Source: Dichetophora obliterata (lineage: Eukaryota; Arthropoda; Insecta; Diptera; Sciomyzidae). Taken from it: a DNA stretch of 64,000 nucleotides. Positions 46,043 to 58,505 of this stretch are shown in pieces. The position numbers and the translations under genes are program-made. Where the stretch lies: the NCBI GenBank assembly GCA_963920525.1, contig OY986436.1, positions 87,646,470 through 87,710,469 on the forward strand, written 5' to 3'. Below the pieces are notes generated by a model. The model was not told the DNA's origin. It searched no databases and saw only the letters and a list, made by a program, of their open reading frames with translations. Position 1 is the stretch's first letter. Each line of letters opens with the position of its first letter.

Positions 46043-47428
46043 ACTTTAAAATCCGTGCTTAATTGTAGTTTAAATTTTGTGTTATACATACTTCTGGAAC
46101 AAACGAAACCATTCTTCAAATAATGATAAAGTCATCCATGCATTTTTGTTGGCTTTATAAACAACAGGGTTGCTTTGGAAACCTTTGAATGCCCTTTTCC
46201 CATAACAAATGGTTTAACTTTATGCATACCGAATGCGTTTGTGCATGCGAGAAACGTGAGTCGCTCCTTGCTGACTTTTCGACCTGGAGCAGCCGTCTCT
46301 TTAAAGCTTACAAGCGTTTTATTCGGCATGACTTTGAAAAATAAACCAGACTCATCCGCATTGTAGATTTGATCAGGCGTTAATCCCAGTTCTTCAAATT
46401 TTCTTGAAATTTTTCGATAAATGGATCCACAAGAATTGCTTTTTTCGAAAGTTTCTCGCTACAAATCTTTAACATCCGAATGCCATGACGCTTTTTAAAC
46501 TTAGCGAACCAGCCGTTGCTAGCATTAAAACCTCCAGGTTCATCCTCATTTTTGTTATGCAATTCACGAGCTTTTGCTTTTAAAATTTCAACAGAAATGG
46601 GCAAGTGCTTCTCTCTTTGTTTAATAAACCACTGGTATAAATCTTTTTCCATTTTGGGATATTCAGAAACTCTCATAATTTTACGCTTACCCGGTCCTGA
46701 TTCGGCATTTGCAACAAATTTTCTCAATGCATTTTTATTTTTTTTTTATTCGGCTAATTGTAGACTTATGGATATTGTATTCCCTGCAAATCACTGATAT
46801 AGGCGCATTTTTGTCTAGTATTTTGAGAATTTAACTTTTTTCTTTAATTGTAAACCTAACTCTTTTATTAATCACTGTCATCTTTATGTTTCAAAAGAAC
46901 TCTTCGCAAAGAAAATCACTTCTAGACTAAATACAATTTCGAAATGCACGTGCAAACAACATACATATACACACACATAGTATGTATTTGTATATTCTGA
47001 GAAAAAACGGTAAAAACTAGTTAAGAAAAAAACAAACAACCTGACGGCAAAATTTAAAAGTTGCGTTTACTGAGTCACAAATTTTTGCCAAGGTGCATAC
47101 ACTGAGTCTATATTGTAAATATTTTAGTTGTTGCAATAATCGAGGAGTTGCGCTCATCGAGGGTTGCAGTAACCGAGGTCATACTGTACTAAATTTGTTT
47201 ATTTTTAGAAAGCAAAGCAGTTTCTGGGTGAGCAATAACTTCTTCACGTATATTTTGCTCCAACTCTTCAACTATGCTCGAACCACTGTCACTCTCTTCA
47301 GCACTGTCGTTTTCTTCTGGCACAAAATCAGTATCGGCATCACTATCGTCAGCCGAATAATCACAATCGTTACTGCTACTATCATCGATTTCATCTCTCA
47401 ATGGATTTTGGGCACGAAGTCGTTCCAT

Positions 47429-47881
47429 TTTTTGAAACGAAAATCAAGAAATCACAAAAAATATACTGAAAATGCACTGACACGTGTTTTGCGGGTGTTA
47501 TATTGGCACACTAGCAAGTAACTAATAATGCATATTCATAGTCATTTGCATGATTTACAGCTTGCTAGTGAGAAATGTATGTTGTTGTTGTTGATGTTGT
47601 TGTATGTTGTTATATATTCGCTCTATTTTTTGGCAATATTTATTTTTACATAAAGCATAGATGCCCAAGGTAGTAGTGTTGGTGAGAGTGACGATATAAC
47701 ACTGGAAGAAAACAATTTGCTATTCATTTTATTTAGTCGTCAACGAGATTGCGACGAAAGCACATGTGTGGCGGGTGTTATCATATTTTTTCTGTTTCTC
47801 TGTTTAACAAAAGGGAAATGTAAAATTAATGAATGTACATATTTTAGTAATACTCTTGATGAATGTATTGATAGATATATA
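47429..47881. other. 5' flank of the piggyBac gene, with hairpin
   Basis: A perfect 10-bp inverted pair, CACTAGCAAG / CTTGCTAGTG (47509-47518; 47561-47570), with an ATGCA/TGCAT inner pair, lies about 80 bp upstream of the piggyBac start and may be part of its left end. It is followed by a TTG/TGT simple repeat (47580-47615). Confidence 0.4.
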
Positions 47882-47883
47882 TA

Positions 47884-49427
47884 CAGTGTTGCGCAAAACA
47901 ATAGCAAATTTGGTTTTGTTTTTTTTTATTAAATTTAAAACTAATGTGACTACATTCAATTTGTATGTGAGCAAAACAAAAGCAACAAAACTTGAAAAAT
48001 GTAAAAAGAGAACAGAAGTTCGAAGAATTATTGGTAAAAGTTCCGTTATTGTAAAGCACGTGTTATTTGTAAGTCATAAACATTTAAGTTTAGTTTTTTT
48101 TGTGCTAGTTGTGACATTGACTGTTCCATTTATAATGGTACGTTTTAAATACTGTGAAGCTCTTAAATTACAAATTATTTCCGAATATAAAAACGAAAAT
48201 TCGCAAATATATAACGTGAAACAGTTTGATATTAATCAGTCAATAGTTTGCAGATTAATAAAGAAATATACCTTCACAAAAGACGTAACAACGGTACATT
48301 AAAGAGGGCGACCGCGGAAGACATCGCTGCGTGATGACAGGAACATTTGTGGTGTGTTCAAACGAAATGCATTTTCCACATCCAAAGAGGTTGTTTGGAC
48401 ACTTGATTTAGATATCCACTACAGCACTGTTGTTTGAAGACGAGCTGCTGAGATCGATTAAAGAAGTTACAGACCGGCAGAGAAACCTTTGCTTACAGTT
48501 AAGCATAAAAACAAGGTGAGGTGTTACAATTTAAACAATTCTGTCTGAAATTGTGACAACTAGTTGCAATTTATTGTTTTTTAGACTCAGTCTTCCAAAA
48601 GAGCACCTAAATTGGACCGTTCAAAAATCGAAAACCGTTTTTTAGCGATGAATCAAAGTTCAACTTGATTAATTCAGATGGGATGTGCACGGTACGGCAC
48701 CACCCAGGTACACGACTTGAAGCCCGAAACTGCAAAATAAATTTTAAACACGGAGGCGATGGCATTATGGTCTGGACTTGTTTTTCCTATAATGCAGTTG
48801 AACCATTTCAAAAAATCGATGGAATTATGGATCTATTTGTATATAATGACATTTTAGAAAGCAAGATGCGACCACATTCAGAGTGGAATATGTCGCTTCA
48901 GTGAACGTTTCAGCCCGATCACGACCCGAAGCACACTTCAAAGCTCATCAAAGATTACATTAGAAGCAATGGGATTCAAGTCCTTGATTAGCCGGCACAG
49001 TCACAATGACTTGAATCCCATTGAAAATTTTTTTGGGGTTTTGAAGGTAAAAGTTTCTGGTCAAAGGTTTCAATAAGACTGCACTGTATGAAACGCTGAA
49101 ACTTAATTGGGAACATATACTAATGCTAACTACTTTAATAGAGTCGATGCCGCTAAGATGTGCAGCGGTTATCAAGAATAATGGATTTTACACCAAATAT
49201 TAATTATGTTGCTTTTGTTTTGCTCTCAGATAAACTGAATGCAGTCACATTAATTTTAAATTTAATAAAAAAAACAAAACCAAATTCGAATATGATTTGT
49301 TTTTAATATGATGTATGAATATATGCTTAGGTTCCTATAATCATTTTAGTGTGTTCATAATATTTAAAAAGATACACGATTTTGTAGCAGCGTACCGATT
49401 TTGTTGCTATTGTTTTGCGCAATACAG
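47884..49427 (+). mobile_element. Tc1-type element
   Basis: Left end CAGTGTTGCGCAAAACAATA; the complement of the right end shares TTGCGCAAAACAATAGCAA. TA at 47882-47883 and 49428-49429. The inner parts of the inverted repeats (AACCAAATT, ATTAAATTTAAAA, TGTGACT) also match, but about 120 bp of foreign sequence (49295-49405) is inserted within the right repeat. Confidence 0.8.
48137..49060 (+). pseudogene. Tc1-type transposase
   Basis: MVRFKYCEALKLQIISEY opens a helix-turn-helix region (QFDINQSIVCRLIKKY), then after a stop at 48301 a GRPRKTSLRDD hinge. A GTGAGG...TTTTTTAG segment (about 48515-48583) looks like a small intron, as seen in some Tc1 relatives such as Minos. The catalytic part follows with D1 in SDESKFNLINSDG (48650), GDGIMVWTCFS, D2 in PDHDPKHTSK (48920) and the E in DLNPIENFFG (about 49015-49035), the DD34E order. 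A missing T before D1, stops at 48902 and 48991, and later shifts make it a pseudogene. Confidence 0.8.
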
Positions 49428-49584
49428 TATATCTATAATACACACATATATAATTTATATATGCGGACATCTGGATAGTATGATATATTTCGAAATAAAA
49501 AGATTCTTCGAAGTGTTTATAAATTTTCCCTCAATTAATCATTGTTCAATTTGCAATTAAAAAGTAATGGAATCTTCTATGTTG

Positions 49585-49616
49585 ATACTTTTATTGCAGT
49601 TACGCAATAAAAGTAT
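49585..49616. repeat. Perfect 13-bp stem hairpin
   Basis: ATACTTTTATTGC (49585-49597), a 6-nt loop AGTTAC, and GCAATAAAAGTAT (49604-49616). Lies between the Tc1 element and the microsatellite. It could be a terminator-like RNA fold or a replication hairpin; function unknown. The rest of 49430-49785 is unassigned AT-rich DNA. Confidence 0.7.
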
Positions 49617-49785
49617 ATTTTTCAAACTAGAAGAATTCAGCTTATTGCGTTTTTTTGAGCAAATATAATTCAAATTGTAACGGGTTGAATTTTTATATGG
49701 AGGTATATAAATAAAAAAATAACCACTTATATAAAAAAATATTATAAATCAGTTAAACCCTAAGATTTAATCAAGTAGGGTAAAA

Positions 49786-50925
<1,140 letters not shown>

Positions 50926-50929
50926 AAAA

Positions 50930-51276
50930 TTAAAGACATAAAAACACTCAGATGTTTTTCGGGTACTCGGTTGGAAAAGTTTCCATCACTACCGCCAGTT
51001 TATCTGTGTTCATATTGTGCTCTGAGGAAATCACAGCCATTGTAGGCTTATGAGAGAATCCAAGTGCAAGGTAGGAAAACTAAAAGAAAGCCCCAGGACA
51101 TAGATCGAAAAGTGGCTAACACGTATATTTTTTTATAGATACGATTACTACGTCCTGAGGTTTTCCCATTAAGTGGATTTCTATATTATTCCGTATCACG
51201 GCGTGGCTTAATATCGTTAATTAAATGCCAACCTCCGCTCGCTTACAAGCAGCCTTAGACCATCGAGCAACAAGGG
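50930..51276. other. Unassigned stretch before the tRNA-like sequence
   Basis: Moderate GC content with no frame. Possibly the 5' part of a SINE whose tRNA-like region is at 51277, but no family recognised. Confidence 0.3.
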
Positions 51277-51345
51277 CCACGGTGGACCAGAGGTTCAGTC
51301 ACTTGCATATCACGCGGAAGTCCCGGGTTCAAATCCTGGTCGTGG
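51277..51345 (+). tRNA. tRNA-like sequence (pseudogene or SINE head)
   Basis: CCACGGT at 51277 pairs with GTCGTGG at 51339 (7 bp, two G-U) as an acceptor stem. CCGGG/CCTGG form a T-arm around TTCAAAT, and GGTTCAAATCC is a good pol III B box. GACCAGAGG sits where the A box should be, with mismatches to consensus. GAC/GTC can form a short D stem. The anticodon arm (ACTT/AAGT) is poor and I cannot assign an anticodon. TTTTT follows at 51348. More likely a tRNA-derived repeat than a functional gene. Confidence 0.4.
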
Positions 51346-51349
51346 AATT

Positions 51350-51808
51350 TTTAATTTAATTAATTTTTTTTTGAAAAGAAAAATCGCGGTTCTATTTTTT
51401 TCTTGAGTCAAAGAAGCCAAATAGCGCATTTCTTGATATTTTTATTAATTGCGGTGTTATTTTTTTAATGTAATATTGATTTTTGCAATCCGCAGTCGCA
51501 GTTAATTTAATGCTCTCGCTAGAGTTGGAAATGGAAATTTTATTAAGCTAAATCTAAATCCAAAATTAAGTTACTTCATTATTTAACCTTTTAATACTCG
51601 GAAAGAAGAATATAGTTAATATCCATGAATTTTATACGCGTCAAATTTTTAATTTCAATTTTAAAATATTTCACAATTTTTTTGTTGTGGAACTAAAGAT
51701 TCCAACTATTAGCCATTAACCTTTTTTTTATTTTTTTTTTCCTAAATATTATATATGGTATAACTTATTTTGATTTTTATGAAATTTACCCTATACTGAG
51801 AGTAAAAC
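51350..51808. other. 3' flank of the hAT transposase gene
   Basis: AT-rich, no gene. Downstream of the reverse-strand transposase. Contains long T-runs only. Confidence 0.4.
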
Positions 51809-53833
51809 TCAGAGTATTATTAAATATTTGATAAACGCCATTTTTTTTCTTGTGTAACTGATGATTAAATTACCATTATTAGACATTACGAAATTATTTT
51901 GGATTTTATATGATAATGAAAATTGTGAGCCTAGGGTAAACAATCGATTGTTTGCGACAGGAGTGTTATAGTTAGGGTTAAGGGTTAATTGATTATTTAT
52001 AAATAAATGTAAAGATTTTGTATTTGAACTTAAATTTGGAATTGTTTTATTGAATTCGCTACGGTTCTCAAGGATCGCGATAATTGGAGCCGGTCGGAAT
52101 TGGGTGAATCGCGTGGTGCCCAAAATTATCAACAACAAAAAAATACCCACGGCCTTATCCACTGAGTCGGCCAAACTCGATTTCGACAAGCGAGAGATTT
52201 TTCGCGTAACAAAATCTGAAAATATTTGTTCGCAAAGATACTTTGAGGGAAATAAAGATAAACACATCAATGAAATCTTCTTTATTTCACGATATATTGT
52301 ACCATCCAGATTTTTCCAGAATTCTATATTGATAAAATTATCCGGGAAATCTAATTCACTTCGAAGTATAATAAGTTCTGTTTGGATTGGAAATTCGTAC
52401 TTTAATATATCGCATTTAAAAGGGTTTTGAAAAATATCCAGTAAATGCTGATTATTTTCAAAATCCTTAAACCTGCCATTAAAGTTATTAAAAAGCGTTT
52501 CTAATATTTCCAAAAGTTCAAACTGTTTCAAAATTTTCTCCTTGTCGTAAATAACAAAAGTTTTCGGAAAGTCCGAAAAGTCTTCAGAATCAATTAGAGC
52601 TGCAAGTAAAAATAGCTGAGTTTTAAAATCTGAAAGAGTTTTAAACATATCATAAATATTATTATCTTTTCCCTGCAGCTTCAAATTCAACTCATTCAAA
52701 ATGTTACAAATGTCTGTTAAAAACGCCATGTCTAAAATAAATTGATAATCTTTTAAATATATTTTTTCGGTTATTTCGATATTTTCACCTTCTAAAAATT
52801 CAAATACTTCATTTCTAAGCTCAAACAATTTATTAATACTATTTCCTCGGATTAACCAACGTACCTCAGTAAACATTAATAGATTGTGGTGAGAAGCATT
52901 TGAATTTTTTAGAAATGTCACAAATTTTCTATGAGTCAGTGAGTTATGGCCGCCCCCTATCCTATTAATTATCCGCTCAGTAGCTTTCATGACCGGATGC
53001 TCGGATATAAATTTAGAAGCAAGAGCAGCCTGGTGTATTATACAATGCAAGGTATAAACCTCAATTTCATTTTTTTTTCATCTGGCCTACAAATCCATCA
53101 CGTTTGCCTGTCATAGTGTTCGCACCATCCGTACAAACTCCGGCTAATTTGTTAGAATCAACAACGGAAAGAAGTTTTTCGTTGACGACATCGAACAATA
53201 ATTTGCCGGTTACATTGCCATAAAATGTTTCAACATAATATATTGACTCGAAAACATTGTAATCTGAATCAACGCATCGAATGCAGATTACAAGTTGACA
53301 AAGGTCATTAATATCGGTGCTCTCATCAATACAGAATGAAAAAATTCGCAATTTTTTAATTTTTCCCTTAATGCCGATTCCACAATAGCACCCAAATAAA
53401 GAGAATGCCAGGTTATACTATTGCGGGACAAAGGTAATTTTCCAATAAAATTAGTTTTATAATGAAGTTTTGCAAAAACTTTACTCAATATATTTTTGAC
53501 AAATGGCCCATCTTAAAATGGCTTTCCCTTTTTTACAATATCTAAAGTTATTAAGTTACATAAACACATTTTTAAATTCTCCTCCACCATATCTTCATCA
53601 TTTTCTTTAGATTGATTTACCCATTCCTTCAACTTATCAATAAAAATTTTCTTATAAATTTTAAATAGTTTTTCTTTTTCTTCTCCCTGCAAATATTTCA
53701 GGTCTTTGTGAACATCTTCAAAATGTTTTTTTAAATTATATTTCTTAATTTTTTTAAATACCTTACGACAAATAAGACATTGCATGTCATCAAAAGAATT
53801 TTGTAACATAAAGTACTTTTCGGCTGACATCAT
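51809..53833 (-). pseudogene. hAT transposase, ZBED5/FAM200-type
   Basis: The minus strand starts at 53833 with a BED-like zinc finger (MQCLICRKVF...KYNLKKHFEDVH). A TAA at 53513-53515 follows KGKPF but the frame continues (DGPFVKNILSKVF). A one-base shift near 53350 leads to FSFCIDESTDINDLCQL (catalytic D1) and LAGVCTDGANTMTGKRDG (D2). A shift in an A-run near 53070 leads to YTLHCIIHQAALASKF, then the conserved VRWL (52860), and PSKYLCEQIFSDFV (E, about 52230) before the C-terminal dimerisation part. Total about 670 codons, a normal length. D, D, E and W residues of the hAT fold are all present. It sits inside the 21.3-kb hAT segment and is the best candidate for that element's own transposase. 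Two of the lesions are in homopolymers and could be sequencing errors. Confidence 0.85.
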
Positions 53834-53903
53834 TAATATATCGCAATAATTTCAATTTATGTGTTCACTGACAGCAGTCTCGATGAAGATTAAAATGTGA
53901 AAT

Positions 53904-54377
53904 CATGATACAAAGAACTACAGATCAGGTATTGCGCATGTCCGCCATCTTTGCTGTGACGTGAAAGGTGCTCATTGGTTGCAACGTAGTCACAATTTTT
54001 TCATAGGGAATAAAGATTTTAAAATGCATAAATTTTCTTATGAAAACTGGTTTTACTGAAATGAAATAAATATTGTTAACTAAAGCACATGTCCAAAATA
54101 AAGTAAATATATTTTTTAGTACCGTTTGTGAAAAAAATATTGCATATTTTGTAGGGGTGTTTTTCCCCTTTTTACCGATTTACACAAAAAGCGGCTACGT
54201 TGCTTGATGTGCTTGACAGAATTTTGACTGTTTGCTCATTTTCATTTTGCTATCTTCGTCTCTTTTTGACATTTTCTTTTGAATGTATTCATCAAGTGTC
54301 ACATTTGACGAGCACCAATGACGAGGTGCGCAGTAAATTTTGTTTGTTGCGCCGGGAATACGCTCTTTGTATCATGA
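53904..54377. mobile_element. MITE with CATGATACAAAGA ends
   Basis: Ends CATGATACAAAGA and complement, flanked by TGTGAAAT (53896-53903) and TGTAAAAT (54378-54385), a 7-of-8 match. A second inverted similarity (GGTGCTCATTGG / CCAATGACGAG) lies inside. Probably hAT or P-type from the 8-bp duplication. Inserted next to the transposase 5' end. Confidence 0.6.
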
Positions 54378-54526
54378 TGTAAAATAAGACACAGAAGTTC
54401 TGCAAGTGCAGTTTGTCTCTCCCACTCAACATGCTGATTTCCTATTGGTTGATTGATGATCAAAAAAAAGAGCGTAAGTATACGTGTGAGTTTAATTTGC
54501 TGATATCAGCCACTACTGGGCATCTT

Positions 54527-54892
54527 TGACATAAAGCAATTAGCCGAAATTAAAGTCAATGGTGCGTTTGTATGCGAACTAAACCTCTACACAAATGCAC
54601 TCGTTTTTTCAACAACAGTAGAGCCAACAGTGCCGAGTTCAGAACATAACATAACTCTGTTAAGTCAAGCAGAACATAACCAATTCATTAAACGACAAGA
54701 ACCGAGCAGTGCAGAGCACTCGTCGGCTTCAAAGCAGAACTTGTTCGCCGCTTGCTTTACCAGAACACGATGTTATTCGTTCTATAAAACAAAATTGATT
54801 GATAACAGCGAGAAAAGCAACGATCACAACTAACGCAGCAGAACATTGGCAAAGAGATTAAGGGCTAGGAATTTCATGCAAATGCAAGTTTT
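54527..54892. mobile_element. 366-bp insertion flanked by a 13-bp direct repeat
   Basis: TACTGGGCATCTT occurs at 54514-54526 and 54893-54905, as expected for a LINE- or SINE-type target duplication. The inserted DNA is GC-richer than its flanks and has no A-tail, tRNA-like head or inverted ends. The frame at 54630-54833 shows no domain. Confidence 0.5.
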
Positions 54893-54974
54893 TACTGGGC
54901 ATCTTAAAGCGCAAATGGTTAAGTTATCTTTGCGAATCATGAAAATTCCTTCTAAATGGCATTCAATAGCTAGT

Positions 54975-55370
54975 GCATATTTTTAAATATTTTGCAATAA
55001 AAACATGGTTTTACATATTTTACAAAAAATGCTTCTTTTTGCATATTAATTGCGTATATTTTTTATACAATAAATTCATGTTGTTTTTGCATATTTTGGT
55101 TTTTTTGATTTGCAACCATTAAAATTTAACAAGACATACGGAAAAAGATAACTTAGAATTGTTAGATACTTTTAAATGCACTTTATTTTTTTTTTTGATA
55201 CATTAATTTTATATGTATTTAAAAATGAATTTTTTTGTTAATTAAATGCAATATTTTTTTATAGCGATAATAAAATATAAGAAAAATATTTTTTATTGCA
55301 TATTTTACCTTTTTTAGCGCATATTTTAGAGTTTTAAATGCATATTATATTGTATTTTGCAAATTTAAGT
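54975..55370. repeat. Irregular GCATATTTT motif cluster
   Basis: TGCATATT/GCATATTTT occurs at least eight times in about 400 bp of AT-rich DNA (near 54978, 55040, 55090, 55290, 55318, 55340). Motif clusters like this occur near the ends of hAT elements as transposase-binding sites; that role here is a guess. Confidence 0.45.
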
Positions 55371-55378
55371 ATTATTTT

Positions 55379-56852
55379 ATGTGATTTCGGAGGGTATTTT
55401 TTTAATCATTTTAACTCAAATTTTTTAGAAATAATTAAGGTACATGAAAAATAACGCCAGTATTTTATGCTAGGGCCGTAGTCAGGATTTACCAATGGGA
55501 GGGGGGTTTTGATGAAATTTTTTTCAAAATTAAAATATAGGTAAAATTATTTGTTTCATTTAATTTTTACTTTAAGTTTGCAAAAACTATTGCACCAGCC
55601 AATATATTTACGGAAAACATGAATTTCGGAGGTTTTTGCAAAATGGCTTAGCTCACTGGCGATTATCGTAACAGCTAAAATATTTTGGGAATTGTTATAA
55701 AAGAGACTAAGGGTAAAAGGTTCATTTTTAGAAGGGTAAAAATATTACTTTTTACCCCATACAAGCCGAGGCACCTTTATATACATATACAGCTGCGAGC
55801 GAAAAAATAGCAGTCTATTTATATTCAAATATGTTTGGATAAATAATACAAGTCTACAAATTTCGTATCCGGTAAACCCAATATCATTCCTATATTTACT
55901 TTCAACGCTGGTTTCAAATCTGTACTTAGTTTCCTTATATGTTGTAAAAATTTTAATATACAGGGTGTTTTACGCTTATGGCACGTGTTAAGTTTTATTG
56001 ATCTATAATCTTAACTACTCACCATAAAATAAAAAATATAGTTTTGTATTTTAGAAAAAATATCAGCTTCTCAATTCATACATCAACACATCATGTCATG
56101 TGCGGTAGCGGAGCAAAAATTTTGATATTATCCAACAAAATATCAACAAATTTCGTATCTTTTGTTTTAGCGGAGCTGTAATAGTCCAAATTTAAAATGT
56201 CTTTTTTTCATGTAAGAATACAAATAATCAACAGTTTTTTCCAAATTCTAACTTTGGACGATTACAACTCCGCTAAAACAAAAGATACAAAATTTGTTGA
56301 TATTTCGTTGGATAATCTCAAAATGTTTGCTCCGCTACCGCACATGACACGATAGTGTTGATGTATAGATTGAAAAGCTGATATTTTTTCTAAAATACTA
56401 AAGGATATGTTTTATTTTATGGTGATTAGTTCAGATTTTAGATCAATAATACTAAACACGTGCCAAGACCTTGTAAATTGAAAATGTTACAATATAGGAG
56501 GAAACTGAGTACAGATTTGAAACCAGGGTTAAACATACATATAGGAATAAGAATGGGTTTACCGGATACGAAATTTGTATACTAGTATTATTTATCTAAA
56601 CATATCTGAATATTTATTTTGTTCGCTACTGTATATAATATATAATACACTTAACGTAAAATTGAAATGAAACAAATAACTGTCCCTATATTATAATTTT
56701 AAAAAAAAATTCATCAAGACCCCCCTCCCATGGGTAAATCCTGACTACGGCCCTGGCATTAAATACTGGCGTTATTTTTCAATTACCTTAAATATTTCTA
56801 CAAAATTAGATTTGAAATGATTGAAAAAATACCCTCCGAAATCACATTTTTC
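55379..56852. repeat. 1.47-kb palindrome carrying hAT-type ends in both arms
   Basis: The left arm, starting TGTGATTTCGGAGGGTATTT at about 55380, is mirrored to about 56852. The centre lies near 56220. Each arm carries the terminus TAGGGCCGTAGTCAGG (55471) or CAGGGCCGTAGTCAGG (complement, 56755), close to the left end of the giant hAT insertion. The match continues outside these termini (ATAACGCCAGTATTT on both sides). The left arm has about 200 bp more (55600-55830), related in inverted orientation to 38450-38580. No coding. Confidence 0.8.
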
Positions 56853-57649
56853 TAGTAGATCATTCAGTTTTACTAAGATCTACCACAAAATAGTAACAAT
56901 GAAAAACATAAACGTCATCGCAATACACCAAAAACAACACCAATACTACCATAAACAACAACGCCAACAACAAACGTAATCACATCATAACTAGTAATCA
57001 TATTTACAAATTAATCATCATTATAATCATCAACAGAAAAAACAACAATAACAACAATTCAACATCATAAGAATGCAAAAAACAATAATCAACAAAACCA
57101 CCACCAATAGTAAAAGAAAAAACAACAAGAAAATATCCTCATAAACAACACAATAAAATTTAAATAACTTTTTTGTTGTTACTTAAAACATATATTTATT
57201 TTTAATTCTGTAATAATTTTTATTGAATTAAATATTGTAAAAATTGAAAAAAAAAATAAATTAATTTAAATAATAAAAAATCTCTTATTATAATTTCAAT
57301 AAATAATAATAAAATTCCTTTTTTTGGCGTTTTAGGTGATTTTTATTTCAGAAGGAAATGCAGAAACTATTAAACCTTAACAACACATCATCCGTTCCAA
57401 GCGTTCTGCTGTTGATCAAATAACATTAAAGTCATTTCGTTCTGCTGTTTTTAAAAGCTATTTTTAAAATTTTCAGCGAAATCGCTTGTTGTTTACTAGA
57501 TCTTTTTTACGCCGAAATAGTTGATTTGTATGCGCGCGCATACAAAATACCGATGAGGGTTAAAAATAATTTATGCGAAAAAATTAATCTTATATCTCTT
57601 TCCAATCAAAAGTTATGGATTTTATGATTAAGTTACTTTTTGATTTATC
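56853..57649. other. Low-complexity CA/AAC-rich stretch
   Basis: 56900-57150 is dominated by AACAAC/CATCAT-type repeats. The rest is AT-rich. It includes a self-complementary TGTATGCGCGCGCATACA at 57528-57545. No gene. Confidence 0.5.
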
Positions 57650-58505
57650 AAATTGCTTTGACGTTGTAGTTCTCACAGCCACGGAATTAAGTATTTGACC
57701 TCAATTTACACATGCAGTTTCATTGGTAACATGGAGTTTTATACTAAACGCGCCGAATTTCAGCAAAGGAAAGGTCCAGCTGAAAACTTAAGGGGGAGAG
57801 GGTGGGCGTAAGGGTTTGCACTTCTAAAAAATTGCTTTATTTTCGTTTTTTCTTATAGATAAATATCTGAAGAATGTTTAAAGTCAATCAGAGCAAAACT
57901 GCTTACAAATTAGTCCCCTCTCCTCTAAACTATAGCTCCGACAGCGACAATTATAAACGCGTTTTTCTCAAAACCACTTTATTAAAAGTCCGTGTTAACA
58001 GCCATGCGAAAACTACATTACCTAATTATTTCAAACTTGGTAAACACTTTCTACATATACAACTTTTTCCTCTAACAGTAAGTTTCAGATTTTTTTAAAT
58101 TAAGGGGCTTTCCACTTAAGAAATGGCAGAATTTTTCGTGAAAAATAGGAATTTTCACTTCAAATTTCCACCAAAATTTTTAAAATTAAATAAACAATAA
58201 TCAGAGAACGTTGGGGGAGGATTTAATGATAATTTGACTAAATTAGCTTTGCAATTAGAGGTCGCACAGCTTCCGAATTCGGTATTCGAACAAAATTTAC
58301 ACGTGCTGTTGCACTGATTTACAGGTGTTGGACAAGGGGGCGTGGTACCTCCCATACAACCCAAATTTGAGAAATTTAATAGCTTTTGAGTTAAAGGTTG
58401 CACACAGTCACGGAATTCAGTATTCGACCACAATTTACACAAACAGCATATTTGATGGGCTGTTGGAAATGGGGGCGTGGCAGCAAAGCGCCGGGTTTCA
58501 GCTAG
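57650..58505 (+). repeat. Helitron-like repeat, copy g with a CTAG end
   Basis: About 140-bp units with CACGGAATTMAGTATTYGAC and CAATTTACAC at 57680, 58265 and 58405. The end GCAAAGCGCCGGGTTTCAGCTAG is followed by T. Helitron-type elements end in CTRR after a short hairpin and insert next to T, so this is the best-defined 3' end of such an element in the window (inference). Frames at 57874-58098 and 58155-58442 are repeat-derived. Confidence 0.55.

Larger units (their letters stand above)
42290..46890 (-). pseudogene. pogo/Tigger (CENP-B/jerky-like) transposase
   Basis: The N-terminal helix-turn-helix (about 46890-46740: ILDKNAPISVICREYNIHKS) is out of frame with the next part. A CENP-B-type second HTH follows (46727-46380: EYPKMEKDLYQWFIKQREK ... 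NASNGWFAKFKKRHGI). The DDE part is YNADESGLFFK (D1, after a shift near 46395), then a shift near 46193, then NKNAWMTLSLFEEWF, LLLLDNASCHP (D2, 42830) and ILQPIDQNVIK (D3), with an acidic tail to 42290. A stop interrupts at 42545-42547. The gene appears to have a 61-bp intron (donor at 46087, acceptor at 42878 on this strand) that now contains the RTE LINE. Dead through at least two frameshifts and one stop. Confidence 0.82.
41740..47186 (-). mobile_element. pogo/Tigger-type element
   Basis: CAGTATGACCTCGGTTACTG at both ends in inverted orientation, with TA at 41738-41739 and 47187-47188. It lies within the piggyBac coding sequence and encodes a CENP-B/jerky-type transposase on the minus strand. 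The net size without the LINE is about 2.3 kb, normal for the family. Confidence 0.9.
40887..47428 (-). pseudogene. piggyBac-type transposase split by a pogo/Tigger element
   Basis: The minus-strand N-terminal part is 47189-47428: MERLRAQNPL and then an acidic Asp/Ser/Glu-rich stretch, usual in piggyBac. The Tigger element (41740-47186) follows, and the frame resumes at about 41737 with FEINRRYSYRRRT, ...IDLDTLRAYFGLCLLAGVYR, WDVNYGRFIFRKTMSLVTF, then ITIDEQLVPHGRKCRF (first catalytic D), PAKYGIKIWYACDSKT (second D). After a frameshift near 41100 it gives RNVTCDIFFTSYGLA (third D) and truncates around 40887. A TAG lies next to the Tigger junction. Catalytic residues of the DDD triad are all visible, but the gene is broken by the insertion, a frameshift, a stop and C-terminal loss. 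piggyBac ends with TTAA could not be located. Confidence 0.82.

Noticed and set aside
52050..52430. Plus-strand 126-codon frame inside the hAT transposase
   Set aside because: Antisense of the conserved C-terminal transposase region.
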